15,000 bases of DNA from Candidatus Sumerlaeota bacterium (GTDB lineage: Bacteria; Sumerlaeota; Sumerlaeia; JADFCT01), in the NCBI GenBank assembly GCA_017161665.1, contig JADFCT010000041.1, forward strand, positions 1 to 15,000, written 5' to 3'. Numbering within the stretch: position 1 is the stretch's first letter; every line of letters starts with the position of its first letter. Below the pieces are notes generated by a model that was given only the letters and a program-made list of their open reading frames with translations, ran no database searches and had not been told where the DNA came from. Of this stretch, positions 1 through 7,432 are shown one piece after another. The position numbers and the translations under genes were made by a program.

Positions 1-4
1 TCAA

Positions 5-32
5 CTCACCTGACGGGTGAGCCTACGTTTTT
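5..32 (+). terminator. Terminator-like hairpin at the window edge
   Basis: CTCACC (5-10) and GGTGAG (16-21) form a perfect 6-bp stem around a 5-base loop. A five-T run follows at 28-32 after a 6-base spacer. The polarity suits a plus-strand gene ending left of the window. The spacer before the T run is longer than in a classic intrinsic terminator, so this is tentative. It does not have the right polarity to end the leftward pta gene. Confidence 0.3.
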
Positions 33-118
33 ATCTCAACGCCTGAGAACACAAGCGTTAGGCCTCTCCATCAACGCTCAAAAGCCGCATTTAGGTTCAA
101 CCGTCCCGAGCGATCCGA

Positions 119-1114
119 TCATCCCGCCTGCATGGCTGTCACGGCCGCCGTAGCGATAATATCATCGGCAGTACATCCCCGCGACAGATCATTAATGGGT
201 TTGGCCAATCCCTGAAGAATCGGCCCATAGGCGTTGGCGCCGCCCAGGCGTTGCGCGATCTTGTACCCAATATTACCGGCATTCAGATCCGGGAAGATAA
301 AGACATTCGCCTGGCCGGCGACAGGGCTGTTTGGAGCCTTCTTGGCGCCGACGGAGGGGACACAGGCGGCATCGAACTGCATTTCGGCATCGGCGAGCAA
401 GTCCGGCGCCCGTTCCTGGGTGATCGCAAAGGCCTTCCGGACCTTATCGACCATGGCATGACCGGCGCTACCCTTCGTGGAAAAGGAAAGAAAAGCCACC
501 TTGGGCTCACAGCCAATCAGACGCTGCGCCGTGCCGGCCGAAGCGATGGCGATGTCGGCTAATTGCTCTTCCGTCGGGTCAGGCACGACAGCGCAATCGC
601 CAAAGACAAAGAGCCCTTCGTGGCCGAAGGCCTTGTTGGGATGTTCCATCACGAAAGCGCTGGAAATCGTATTGACGCCTTCGGGGCATTTGATGATGAA
701 AATGGCGGCGCGCAGGACATTGGCCGTTGTATTCACGGCGCCGGCCACCACACCGTCCACAGTCCCTTTGCGCGCCATCATGGCGCCAAAAAACAAGGGA
801 TCCAGCATGAACTTCCGGGCCATGTCGTCATTGTAAGGTTTGCCCTTGCCGCGAAGTGTCCAATATTCCTGGCAGTAGGCTTCCAGGTCCGACGAGGCGC
901 CTGGGTTGACCTTTTCGATAGCGGCCACGTCAAATCCGCCTTCTTTCGCGGCCTGATCAATGGCCCCTTCGTCGCCGAGCAACACAATTTTAGACCAACC
1001 GGCCTGCGTAATCCGTGCGGCCGCCTCAAGCATCCGCGGATCCGTCGCTTCCGGAAAGACCAATGTCTTGGGCTCGCCCAAACGCGCAATAATGGAATCG
1101 GTAAATCCTGCCAT
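119..1114 (-). CDS. pta: Phosphate acetyltransferase (phosphotransacetylase)
   Basis: This enzyme interconverts acetyl-CoA plus phosphate with acetyl phosphate plus CoA in the cytoplasm, normally as the partner of acetate kinase. The 331-aa length is that of the short single-domain form, without the N-terminal regulatory domain of E. coli Pta. Visible family signatures are SFSTKGSAG near residues 210-218, PDLNAGNIGYKIAQRLGG at 275-292 and GPILQGLAKPINDLSRG at 297-313, including the conserved active-site Ser-Arg pair. I chose the ATG at 1114 because a GAGG ribosome-binding site lies 8 bases upstream; a TTG six bases further upstream is less likely. It is the last gene of the leftward train, separated by a 243-base gap from the gene before it, so it may have its own promoter. 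No acetate kinase gene is within the window. Confidence 0.96.
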   Translation of the reverse strand: MAGFTDSIIARLGEPKTLVFPEATDPRMLEAAARITQAGWSKIVLLGDEGAIDQAAKEGGFDVAAIEKVNPGASSDLEAYCQEYWTLRGKGKPYNDDMARKFMLDPLFFGAMMARKGTVDGVVAGAVNTTANVLRAAIFIIKCPEGVNTISSAFVMEHPNKAFGHEGLFVFGDCAVVPDPTEEQLADIAIASAGTAQRLIGCEPKVAFLSFSTKGSAGHAMVDKVRKAFAITQERAPDLLADAEMQFDAACVPSVGAKKAPNSPVAGQANVFIFPDLNAGNIGYKIAQRLGGANAYGPILQGLAKPINDLSRGCTADDIIATAAVTAMQAG

Positions 1115-1357
1115 GTTCAAAACCTCGCAATATGGAATAATTCGACACGCTGAAAAAGACGCCTCGGACGTCCGAACTGACTGTTTGACCCGCCACGAAG
1201 GCCGGTGAATAGAAGGAGCGCCAGCATTTTCCCTTTAGTGGCAACCCGTTTGTCCTGAGCCTGAAGGACTCGCGCCAAACCTGAAGATTCCATGGCAAAG
1301 CGAGCACACGGGAGCGGGCCTTGTCGATGCGATGGGCCCATGAAACATCGGGCTTTC
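1115..1357. other. Intergenic gap before pta with palindrome and repeat-like phrase
   Basis: No convincing gene lies in these 243 bases. TCGGACGTCCGA at 1164-1175 is a perfect 12-base palindrome. On the minus strand it is followed by a short GACG/CGTC stem and a TTTTT run, which is a weak terminator-like arrangement. At 1252-1269, GTCCT and AGGAC form a 5-bp stem inside a phrase resembling the 'cctgagcctgaaggact' type of intergenic repeat known from several bacterial phyla. That resemblance is from memory, not a search. A pta promoter could lie here, but I found no good -35/-10 pair. Confidence 0.4.
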
Positions 1358-1909
1358 TCACGAAGAGGCGCTCAGAGGATCCGGCTTGATGTCCAGCGGA
1401 TCAATCCGGATTCGACGCGTCAACGCCGTGGCCATGGGCCAAAAGAACAAGGCCAGCAATGCTCCAATCCAATCCATACCGGGAAATGGATGGGAGCCGG
1501 TCGGCAGTCCCTGTCCGGGCAGTCCCACTTCCGTGGAAACGATCAACCCCCAAGCCCCCAGAGACTGCAAGGTTGTGACGACAAACAACAGGATGGCCAC
1601 GACCAGGAACCGGATGCCACGCTCCTCCGCGCCCACAACCCACCGCCCCAGCCATCCAGCCAGGACACCGGCGCCCATGAGGCTGAGTATCTCCACGCCA
1701 TTGGGACCGAACGCGGCGGCGGCGCTCAATACGCCCACCCCGCCGGCCACCAAAGCGCCGCGCCGCGCCCCGAGTTCCACGGCCATCGTCAACGCCACCA
1801 GATGGGTCATGTTCGGCGGCGGCAGGATGAAACGGAACAGCGAATCCCACACCATCTCGAAATAAACGGCGCCGACAGCCAGCACAAAGAATTTGACCCA
1901 TTCCAACAT
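1358..1909 (-). CDS. Small polytopic membrane protein, possibly MreD-like
   Basis: The 183-aa product is strongly hydrophobic, with about five membrane-spanning stretches, roughly residues 5-25, 33-60, 65-85, 90-113 and 138-155. Its size, membrane layout and a small-residue-rich second segment (ELGARRGALVAGG) resemble MreD, the membrane partner of MreC/MreB in cell-wall elongation. No signature is decisive, and mreB and mreC are not next to it. I chose the ATG at 1909 because it follows the upstream stop by 8 bases and has AGGG six bases before it. An upstream ATG at 1948 would add 13 polar residues and overlap the previous gene. It is almost certainly co-transcribed with the 491-aa gene before it. 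Membrane protein: fairly sure; MreD identity: weak. Confidence 0.75.
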   Translation of the reverse strand: MLEWVKFFVLAVGAVYFEMVWDSLFRFILPPPNMTHLVALTMAVELGARRGALVAGGVGVLSAAAAFGPNGVEILSLMGAGVLAGWLGRWVVGAEERGIRFLVVAILLFVVTTLQSLGAWGLIVSTEVGLPGQGLPTGSHPFPGMDWIGALLALFFWPMATALTRRIRIDPLDIKPDPLSASS

Positions 1910-1917
1910 GATCGGCC

Positions 1918-3393
1918 CTATTCCAGGCGCGTGTCGCCCTGCTCCCATATACCGCTGAGATCCAGAGGCGTCGACAGGTCGTCGGGCTCCTCGGATGTCT
2001 CTTCCAACGCCATCACCAGCAACAGGAGTTCGCCGGTCAAGCGCATGATCGGTTGGCCGGTTTTGACTCGAAGCGAATTACCCAGGGCGTAAAGGAGCGT
2101 ATCCGCCACATGTCCGTTTTCGCTCACCCCCACAGGCCACGGCGTCATCAGATCCAACTGCCAGTAAATTTCGCCCCGCTGCGGCGCTTCAACCTGCGGG
2201 CGTCGATTGTCGCCGCCCGATCGCATCGGCGCCACTCCCCGCCATTCGCGTTCCTCTTCGATTTTCTTTTTCCAATAATGGACCGCCCAACGCGCGCTGT
2301 GCAACAACCAACCCAACCCGTCCTGGTCCAGGTCCACGACGAGGGGGTTGAGCACATGGCGCCCCTCCACGGTCAATGTGTGCGCCAGTTCCCGTCCTTC
2401 CGCCATCAGGGATTGACGCCAGGCGCCCATTTCGATTTGGGGATCCCCCAACGCTTCGACCAGGGTGGCCGTCGAGACCTTACGCACGCTCAAGGCCGGC
2501 CATTCCCAGGCCAAACGCTGAATCAGTGTGGGATGGGAACGGCTCAACTGCGTGACCATTTTCGCCCCCCGCATCCCCGCTCGCGTCAAACGTCCGGGAA
2601 AGAAATGCGCCAAACTCGCGAAAGCCGTTTCCAGAGCGTTCGCAAACACCTGAGGCAGATCGTCTTCATCCGCCAGAATCAAGGCGCGGAAATCATCCGT
2701 CAGCGCCGGGCGAATCCGAGGATGGCCATTGCCTTTCAGCCACAAACACAGCGTCAGAAACAGTCCGTGCAATCCATCGGGATCCGGTTCATAGTCCGGG
2801 ATGCGCGACTCGGCAGCGCTGCCGATTTCATTGATCCACAGCGTCAGCCAGGTTGAAAACTCATCCCCCAGCGTTTGGACCGGTCGCCGCTGCGCCGTCT
2901 CCAGAGCGCCCGCCCTCACCTGATCGACAGGCAGCCGGGGCCAGATCCGCTCGCGCATCCGCGACGCGCCCTGTTCCAGTCCCGCGCCGCGGCTCTCCCC
3001 CCCCAGACACGCGTCGTTCACCGAATCATACCAGTATTCGCGACGCTGGTCTGTCAGCAACACAAAATCCAGGAAGCCCGTTGAAGACAACGCGTCCAGA
3101 ATCTGACGGATTTTTCGTGGGCAATCCAAATAGCGGGCGAAAGGACGATCCGGGGAAGGCAACTCCCGATCCGCCAAAGCCACCAGCAAAAGCCGCGGTC
3201 CGTCCCGATCCTCGGGGGTCCAGAACTCCACTCGCCGCACCCCCAACGCGCCCAGCGCCGATGGATCCAACCGCTCGCCGTCTGGCCCGAGCCAGTCCGA
3301 ATCGTCAAATCCGGCCACCTGCTCCCAACCGCATTGACGCAGTTCGACCGTCCATTCTTCAAAACTATGTAGAGAATCGGAATTCGAGTTCAT
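1918..3393 (-). CDS. Unrecognised 491-aa soluble protein
   Basis: I do not recognise this family. The product is tryptophan-rich, soluble-looking and acidic at the N-terminus, with no signal peptide or membrane segment. Residues 110-123 (FVLLTDQRREYWYD) follow a predicted helix and vaguely resemble the 'LTDG..W.FY' stretch in N-terminal domains of some restriction-modification proteins. The usual PD-(D/E)XK residues are not clear, so I assign no function. The middle third (about 180-310) looks helical, and residues 345-380 include an acidic VVDLDQDG stretch and a basic/acidic helix. The only good start is the ATG at 3393, which lacks a clear ribosome-binding site. The membrane protein gene follows after 8 bases, suggesting a joint role. 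The long intact frame and ordinary codon use support a real gene. Confidence 0.8.
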   Translation of the reverse strand: MNSNSDSLHSFEEWTVELRQCGWEQVAGFDDSDWLGPDGERLDPSALGALGVRRVEFWTPEDRDGPRLLLVALADRELPSPDRPFARYLDCPRKIRQILDALSSTGFLDFVLLTDQRREYWYDSVNDACLGGESRGAGLEQGASRMRERIWPRLPVDQVRAGALETAQRRPVQTLGDEFSTWLTLWINEIGSAAESRIPDYEPDPDGLHGLFLTLCLWLKGNGHPRIRPALTDDFRALILADEDDLPQVFANALETAFASLAHFFPGRLTRAGMRGAKMVTQLSRSHPTLIQRLAWEWPALSVRKVSTATLVEALGDPQIEMGAWRQSLMAEGRELAHTLTVEGRHVLNPLVVDLDQDGLGWLLHSARWAVHYWKKKIEEEREWRGVAPMRSGGDNRRPQVEAPQRGEIYWQLDLMTPWPVGVSENGHVADTLLYALGNSLRVKTGQPIMRLTGELLLLVMALEETSEEPDDLSTPLDLSGIWEQGDTRLE

Positions 3394-3602
3394 ACTCGAC
3401 AGTCACGCCGGCCCAAAATGGTGGGAGAAATCAAGACGCAGGAAGCCTTCCTGTGCCCAATCTGCGGTTTCGTGAAAGAGACTATCACAACCCTTACAGG
3501 GCGAGGCAATTGGAGAATGCGGCGAGAAGGTGACTTTTTGACCTTTCACCATAAAAAGGAACGAGCCTGGAAGCGACGCGCCGGTGGGACGCCGCGCCCC
3601 CC

Positions 3603-3980
3603 CTAGGCGCCGTTTTCCGAATGGGTCAGATCAATCCCCGTGATATCGATGGGATTAAAATTTTCGGCTTTGCCACCTTTCCGGGCGGCTGAGGCGGAAG
3701 CCTTCTCGGAAGGTTTGGACGCGTGGGGACGATGGCCGGAACGGTCCGAGTCGTCGTCGCTATGGCTCTCCGGCTCGTCATCACTGATCATCTGAGCGAT
3801 GGCGTGTTTATAAACCAAATGGCGGTGCGCGCCCGATGTGATGACAACCGTGAAGTTGTCGAACCCCGTCACACGGCCTTCAAATTGAGCCCCATTGGTC
3901 AATACAATGGTCACCGTCTGATTCTGACGTCGTACAAAGTTAAGAAAACCGTCCTGCAGATTTGCGCTGACTTTGCTCAT
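3603..3980 (-). CDS. hfq: RNA chaperone Hfq with extended C-terminal tail
   Basis: Hfq forms a hexameric ring that pairs small RNAs with mRNAs. Residues 8-66 are the Sm fold: LQDGFLN opens the N-terminal helix, LTNGAQFEGRVTGFDNF covers Sm1, and YKHA (57-60) is the diagnostic Sm2 motif with proximal-face Lys58 and His59. Two rim arginines (17-18) are present. The equivalents of two E. coli distal-face residues differ: Tyr25 is Val26 and Lys31 is Gln32. The remaining 59 residues form a low-complexity tail, first acidic and Asp/Ser-rich, then Ser/Ala/Lys-rich, ending in a hydrophobic-acidic patch. At 125 aa it is longer than the roughly 75-100 aa of many Hfq proteins. A GGACGGAAG sequence upstream can serve as ribosome-binding site. 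It lies 80 bases after miaA, the classic miaA-hfq neighbour pair. Confidence 0.93.
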   Translation of the reverse strand: MSKVSANLQDGFLNFVRRQNQTVTIVLTNGAQFEGRVTGFDNFTVVITSGAHRHLVYKHAIAQMISDDEPESHSDDDSDRSGHRPHASKPSEKASASAARKGGKAENFNPIDITGIDLTHSENGA

Positions 3981-4060
3981 GGCGCTTCCGTCCCGAATAG
4001 GTCATGCCGAAGTAATTGTTTTTCACTATGACTCGTATAAGTGGAGTATTCTGCGCCCCC

Positions 4061-5032
4061 CTATGCCATCGCAAGGGCTTTTTCAATCGCATCGCAAATC
4101 GCCGCCGGCGTCCCGTTGGCAGCGGAAATCCAGTGCGCGCCCTTGACGCGGCGAAACCAGGTCAGCTGGCGTTTGGCATAATTCCGATGGGATTGCTTGA
4201 CCGCCGCCACCGCTTCGTCCAATCCCAACCGCCCTTGAAGCGAGTCGATGAGAAACCCATATCCCAGGGCGCGCATACAGTGAAGTTCTTTCCCCAGTCC
4301 GGCGGCCAGAAGGGATCGGGTTTCGTCGATCAGCCCTTCGGCGATCATGGTGTCAACCCGGGAGTCAATTCGTTCATAGAGAAGGCGCCGCGGCATATTC
4401 AGTACAAAATAATGGGCTCGATAGCGGGACCGGGCCGTTTCGGCCTGTCGCGTCCGCAGGGTCGTGACCGTCTCGCCCACCGCCCGAAAGACCTCCAGGG
4501 TTCGCGCCAGTCGCACGTGATCGTTTGGGTGAATCCGCGCCGCCGCTGTCGGATCGACCGCAGCCACTCGCTCATGCGCTTCGTGTGGCGTCAAAGAACG
4601 CAATTCGTCCGCCACCGTTTGGCGAATGGCGGGCGGAATGAGCGGGTGCTCAAAAAGGCCGTGGCACAACGCTTCGAGATAAAGCCCGGTACCGCCCACC
4701 ACCAGCGGGAGGCGCCCGGCTTCCCGAAGACGACGGATGATCGGTTCGGCGCCGGCCAGGAAACACGCGGCGCTGAAACGTTGTTCGCGCCCTTCGGCGT
4801 CCAGCGGATCCAGACAGTCGATCAGATGATAGGGTATCTCGCCGGTTTCCGCGGCCGTCGGTTTCGCCGTGCCGATGGAAAGGTGTCGATAGACTTGCAT
4901 TGAGTCGGCAGAGATGATTTCGGTCGTCAACCTCCGGGCAAGCAAAAGCCCCACGGCTGTTTTGCCAACACCCGTGGGGCCCCCAATGATGCAGAGATCG
5001 CCAGACCGCTCGGAACGGTCCATGGTCCTCAT
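4061..5032 (-). CDS. miaA: tRNA dimethylallyltransferase
   Basis: MiaA transfers a dimethylallyl group from DMAPP to N6 of A37 in tRNAs reading UNN codons. Visible motifs are the P-loop GGPTGVGKT (17-25), ISADSMQVYR (40-49) followed by the SIGTAKP stretch, VVGGTGLYLE (111-120), and a basic helical C-terminal half ending in the SHRNYAKRQLTWFRR region typical of the family. The 323-aa length is normal. The ATG at 5032 overlaps the dnaK stop in a 4-base ATGA junction, indicating translational coupling. An internal ATG at 5023, three codons on, has GAGG too close for an ideal ribosome-binding site. Coupling to dnaK and the hfq gene downstream put tRNA modification and RNA chaperoning in one transcription unit with the Hsp70 module. 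Confidence 0.97.
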   Translation of the reverse strand: MRTMDRSERSGDLCIIGGPTGVGKTAVGLLLARRLTTEIISADSMQVYRHLSIGTAKPTAAETGEIPYHLIDCLDPLDAEGREQRFSAACFLAGAEPIIRRLREAGRLPLVVGGTGLYLEALCHGLFEHPLIPPAIRQTVADELRSLTPHEAHERVAAVDPTAAARIHPNDHVRLARTLEVFRAVGETVTTLRTRQAETARSRYRAHYFVLNMPRRLLYERIDSRVDTMIAEGLIDETRSLLAAGLGKELHCMRALGYGFLIDSLQGRLGLDEAVAAVKQSHRNYAKRQLTWFRRVKGAHWISAANGTPAAICDAIEKALAMA

Positions 5033-6783
5033 CCCGCCGCTTCCATCTGCGCAGCCATTCGACTGAGCTCGAGCATTTTCCGGTTAATGTGATCACGGTT
5101 TTCGCCGCTATCCAACATCCCCTGGAATTCTTCGAGCGCTTCACGCATCTGGATCATTTCCTCATCGTCGCCGCCCATCGCCAAGAGACTTTCGATGCGC
5201 TCGATCAGTTGTTCGGCCTCTTCACCGGCGGCGCTTTCCACCTTCGATCGGATCATGGTGTTGGCCCGTTCGCGGGCCTCGGCCATCATGCGGTTCTTTT
5301 CGTCATCTGACAGACGGTTGTCCGTGGACTCAATGCGAACCGTCTTTTCCTGTCCCGTGGCCAGGTCTTCGGCCCGGGCGACCAGAATCCGGTCGGAATC
5401 CAAACGGAAAGTGACCTCAATGCGCGGAATGCCCCGCGGCGCCGGTGTGATGCCTTCGATGCGAAGGAGGCCCAGGAAGGTGTTTTCCGAGGCCGTATTG
5501 TTTTCACCCTCAAAGATGGGGAATGAAATCGCTTCCTGGAAATCCCGTGTGGTCGTGAAAATATCTTTGGCTTCCGTCGGATAGGTGGAGTTGCGTTCGA
5601 TGATCGGACCAAACTGGTCCGCCTGAAGTCCGACACCCAGGGAAAAGGGGGTCATGTGAATAATGACCGGTTTTTCCTTGCCATACCGGCTGGCCAGATC
5701 ATCACCGTCATCGGACATATCCGTGAGAACCAGGGTTTGGACGGCCGCGCCCAGGGCCACGACTTCTTCCGGGGACAAATCGCGCTGCGGCTCGCGTTGG
5801 ATAAGTTTTTTCACCGTCCGTTGGATCAACGGGATGCGCGTCGTGCCCCCGACCATCAGGATTTTGTCCACCTGGTCGAAGGTCAACCCCGCATCCTCCA
5901 GCGCCTCTTCCATGGGCTTGACCGTTCGCTCGGCAAATTCGGCAATCAGTTCCTCGAATTTCGAACGGGTCAGGCTCACATCAAGGGTCAAGGGGCCTTT
6001 TTCGGTCATGGCGACCGCTTCGACCAGTATCTGGGTTTCCTTAACTTCGGACAGTTCGATCTTCGCCTCTTCGGCCGCTTCTTTCAGACGCTGCATGGCC
6101 ACCGGGTCGCCCGAAAGATCGATGCCCTCCGCGTTCTTGAATTCGGCCAGAAGGAAATCCACCAGGCGCTTGTCGATATCATCGCCGCCCAGCAGGGCGT
6201 CGCCGTGGATGGCCCGGACCTGAAAGACGCCGGAGACGACTTCAATGATGGACACGTCGAAGGTGCCGCCGCCGAAGTCATAGACCATCAGGACCTGATC
6301 TTCTCCCTTGTCCAGACCGTAGGCCAGCGCCGCCGCCGTCGGCTCGTCGATGATTCGCCGCACATGGAGGCCGGCGATTTCGCCGGAGTCCTTCGTCGCC
6401 TGACGTTGCGCGTCCGTGAAATAGGCCGGAACCGTGACGACCGCCTGGTTGATCTCTTCGCCGAAGTATTCCTCGCAGTCATGCTTGATCTTCTGGAGGA
6501 TCATGGCGGAGATTTCCTGGGGCGTATAGTCCTTGCCCTCGACGCGAGCCCGGTAGTCCGTCCCCATGTGCCGCTTGATCGAAAACACCGTTCGTCCCGT
6601 ATTCATTACCGCGCCGCGTTTTGCTTTTTTGCCGACCAGAACTTCCCCTCTCTTCGTGAAACCCACCACGGAAGGCGTGATGCGTTCGCCCAGAGAATTG
6701 GGAACGACAACCGGCCCATGCTTCTCCATGACGGCGGCCGCGGAGTTGGTCGTGCCGAGGTCAATGCCAAGTATCCGTCCCAT
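5029..6783 (-). CDS. dnaK: Hsp70 chaperone, DnaK family, divergent
   Basis: An ATP-dependent cytoplasmic chaperone. The ATPase domain (about 1-370) shows GIDLGTTNS (6-14), NQAVVTVPAYFTDAQRQATK (112-131), IIDEPTAAALAYGLD (144-158), DFGGGTFDVSII (169-180) and VGGTTRIP (311-318). The substrate-binding domain follows, with ITPAPRGIPRIEVTF (445-459), then a helical lid. At 584 aa it is about 55 residues shorter than E. coli DnaK. About 24 residues are missing early in the ATPase domain, the position of the insertion typical of Gram-negative DnaK, and the disordered C-terminal tail is absent. Ala196 replaces the autophosphorylated Thr199. The interdomain linker reads VIIHMTP, with His376 where E. 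coli has Asp393. Asp146 replaces Asn170. Arg143, equivalent to Arg167, is kept. The HscC branch of Hsp70 also lacks the insertion and the threonine, so an HscC-like specialised role is possible. Confidence 0.95.
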   Translation of the reverse strand: MGRILGIDLGTTNSAAAVMEKHGPVVVPNSLGERITPSVVGFTKRGEVLVGKKAKRGAVMNTGRTVFSIKRHMGTDYRARVEGKDYTPQEISAMILQKIKHDCEEYFGEEINQAVVTVPAYFTDAQRQATKDSGEIAGLHVRRIIDEPTAAALAYGLDKGEDQVLMVYDFGGGTFDVSIIEVVSGVFQVRAIHGDALLGGDDIDKRLVDFLLAEFKNAEGIDLSGDPVAMQRLKEAAEEAKIELSEVKETQILVEAVAMTEKGPLTLDVSLTRSKFEELIAEFAERTVKPMEEALEDAGLTFDQVDKILMVGGTTRIPLIQRTVKKLIQREPQRDLSPEEVVALGAAVQTLVLTDMSDDGDDLASRYGKEKPVIIHMTPFSLGVGLQADQFGPIIERNSTYPTEAKDIFTTTRDFQEAISFPIFEGENNTASENTFLGLLRIEGITPAPRGIPRIEVTFRLDSDRILVARAEDLATGQEKTVRIESTDNRLSDDEKNRMMAEARERANTMIRSKVESAAGEEAEQLIERIESLLAMGGDDEEMIQMREALEEFQGMLDSGENRDHINRKMLELSRMAAQMEAAG

Positions 6784-6872
6784 CGTCTATCACTAATCCT
6801 TTCAATCTATGGTGCTGCTGTTATTCGCATGACGTTCCGACCTGTTGGCGCCCGACCGGACCCCGATCGAAA
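6784..6872. other. Spacer between grpE and dnaK
   Basis: An 89-base spacer in an otherwise tight operon. On the minus strand AAAGGA precedes the dnaK ATG by about 13 bases, rather far for a ribosome-binding site. No clear terminator hairpin or promoter was found. The spacing leaves room for an internal promoter or RNA processing site. Confidence 0.3.
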
Positions 6873-7424
6873 CTAATCCTGAGCCACGACCACACTGGCC
6901 ACGCGCAGGATCTTCCCCTTATAGATATAACCCTTTTTGCGTTCCGCAATCACTGTGCCGCCCGGGCGATCCGGCGCGTCCACCATTTCGACCACCTCAT
7001 GATAGTCCAGGTCCACCGTGTGGCCGATGGTCTTCATTTGTTGGAGTCCGTAAGACTCCAGCAGGTCCGTAATCCGGAAATAGACCACCTCGACGCTTTT
7101 GAGCCAGTTGGCGATCTCGTCCGGCACGCCGTGATTGCGGGCCAGATAGAGGATTCGCTCAAAACTGTCGAGAAAGGGCAGGATCTTCTGGGCAAAGTCC
7201 TTCATCGGATCGTCGCCGCCGTCTTGCTTGTCCAGCGCCTTGAGTTCCTCAGTCAGGTCCGACAGCCGGTCGTGTTCCTTGAGCAGATGGGTGATCGACG
7301 AGAGCAGATCCTCGGAGCCCTCCGCGTCCCCCGTCTCCACGGGCCGCTCACGCGTGAACGTGAGCGCCGGTTTTTCGTCAATGACGAATTCATCCTGAAA
7401 AAGTTTGTGAATCAAAGCGCGCAT
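6873..7424 (-). CDS. grpE: GrpE nucleotide-exchange factor
   Basis: GrpE releases ADP from Hsp70. The 183-aa product keeps the family core: a dimerisation helix ending in ILPFLDSFERIL (81-92), then the C-terminal beta domain with VDLDYHEVVEMV (137-148), GTVIAERKKGYIYKG (156-170) and ILRVASVVVA (172-181), which match the GrpE signature. The N-terminal helical part (about 38-66) is shorter than in E. coli, and residues 1-35 look non-helical, without the usual long acidic leader. The ATG follows the stop of the J-domain/TPR gene by 8 bases, and its ribosome-binding site (GGATGGG) sits inside that gene's end. Its place between a J-like protein and DnaK supports a dedicated three-part Hsp70 system. 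Confidence 0.93.
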   Translation of the reverse strand: MRALIHKLFQDEFVIDEKPALTFTRERPVETGDAEGSEDLLSSITHLLKEHDRLSDLTEELKALDKQDGGDDPMKDFAQKILPFLDSFERILYLARNHGVPDEIANWLKSVEVVYFRITDLLESYGLQQMKTIGHTVDLDYHEVVEMVDAPDRPGGTVIAERKKGYIYKGKILRVASVVVAQD

Positions 7425-7432
7425 AACGTCTG

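Noticed and set aside
1292..2092. 266-codon plus-strand frame across the membrane protein gene
   Set aside because: Its product is an improbable His/Gln/Arg/Pro-rich sequence, whereas the opposite strand gives a coherent multi-span membrane protein.
3418..3606. Plus-strand 62-codon frame with a CPICG motif
   Set aside because: Only one Cys pair, no second zinc-binding pair, no ribosome-binding site, and it starts 25 bases from an opposed gene start; more likely chance.
4016..4903. 295-codon plus-strand frame opposite miaA
   Set aside because: Shadow of the miaA coding strand; the miaA motifs are complete on the minus strand.
5656..6876. Long 406-codon plus-strand open frame opposite dnaK
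   Set aside because: It mirrors the coding strand of dnaK, whose motifs are intact; long open frames antisense to Hsp70 genes are a known artefact of their codon bias. It has no family features.
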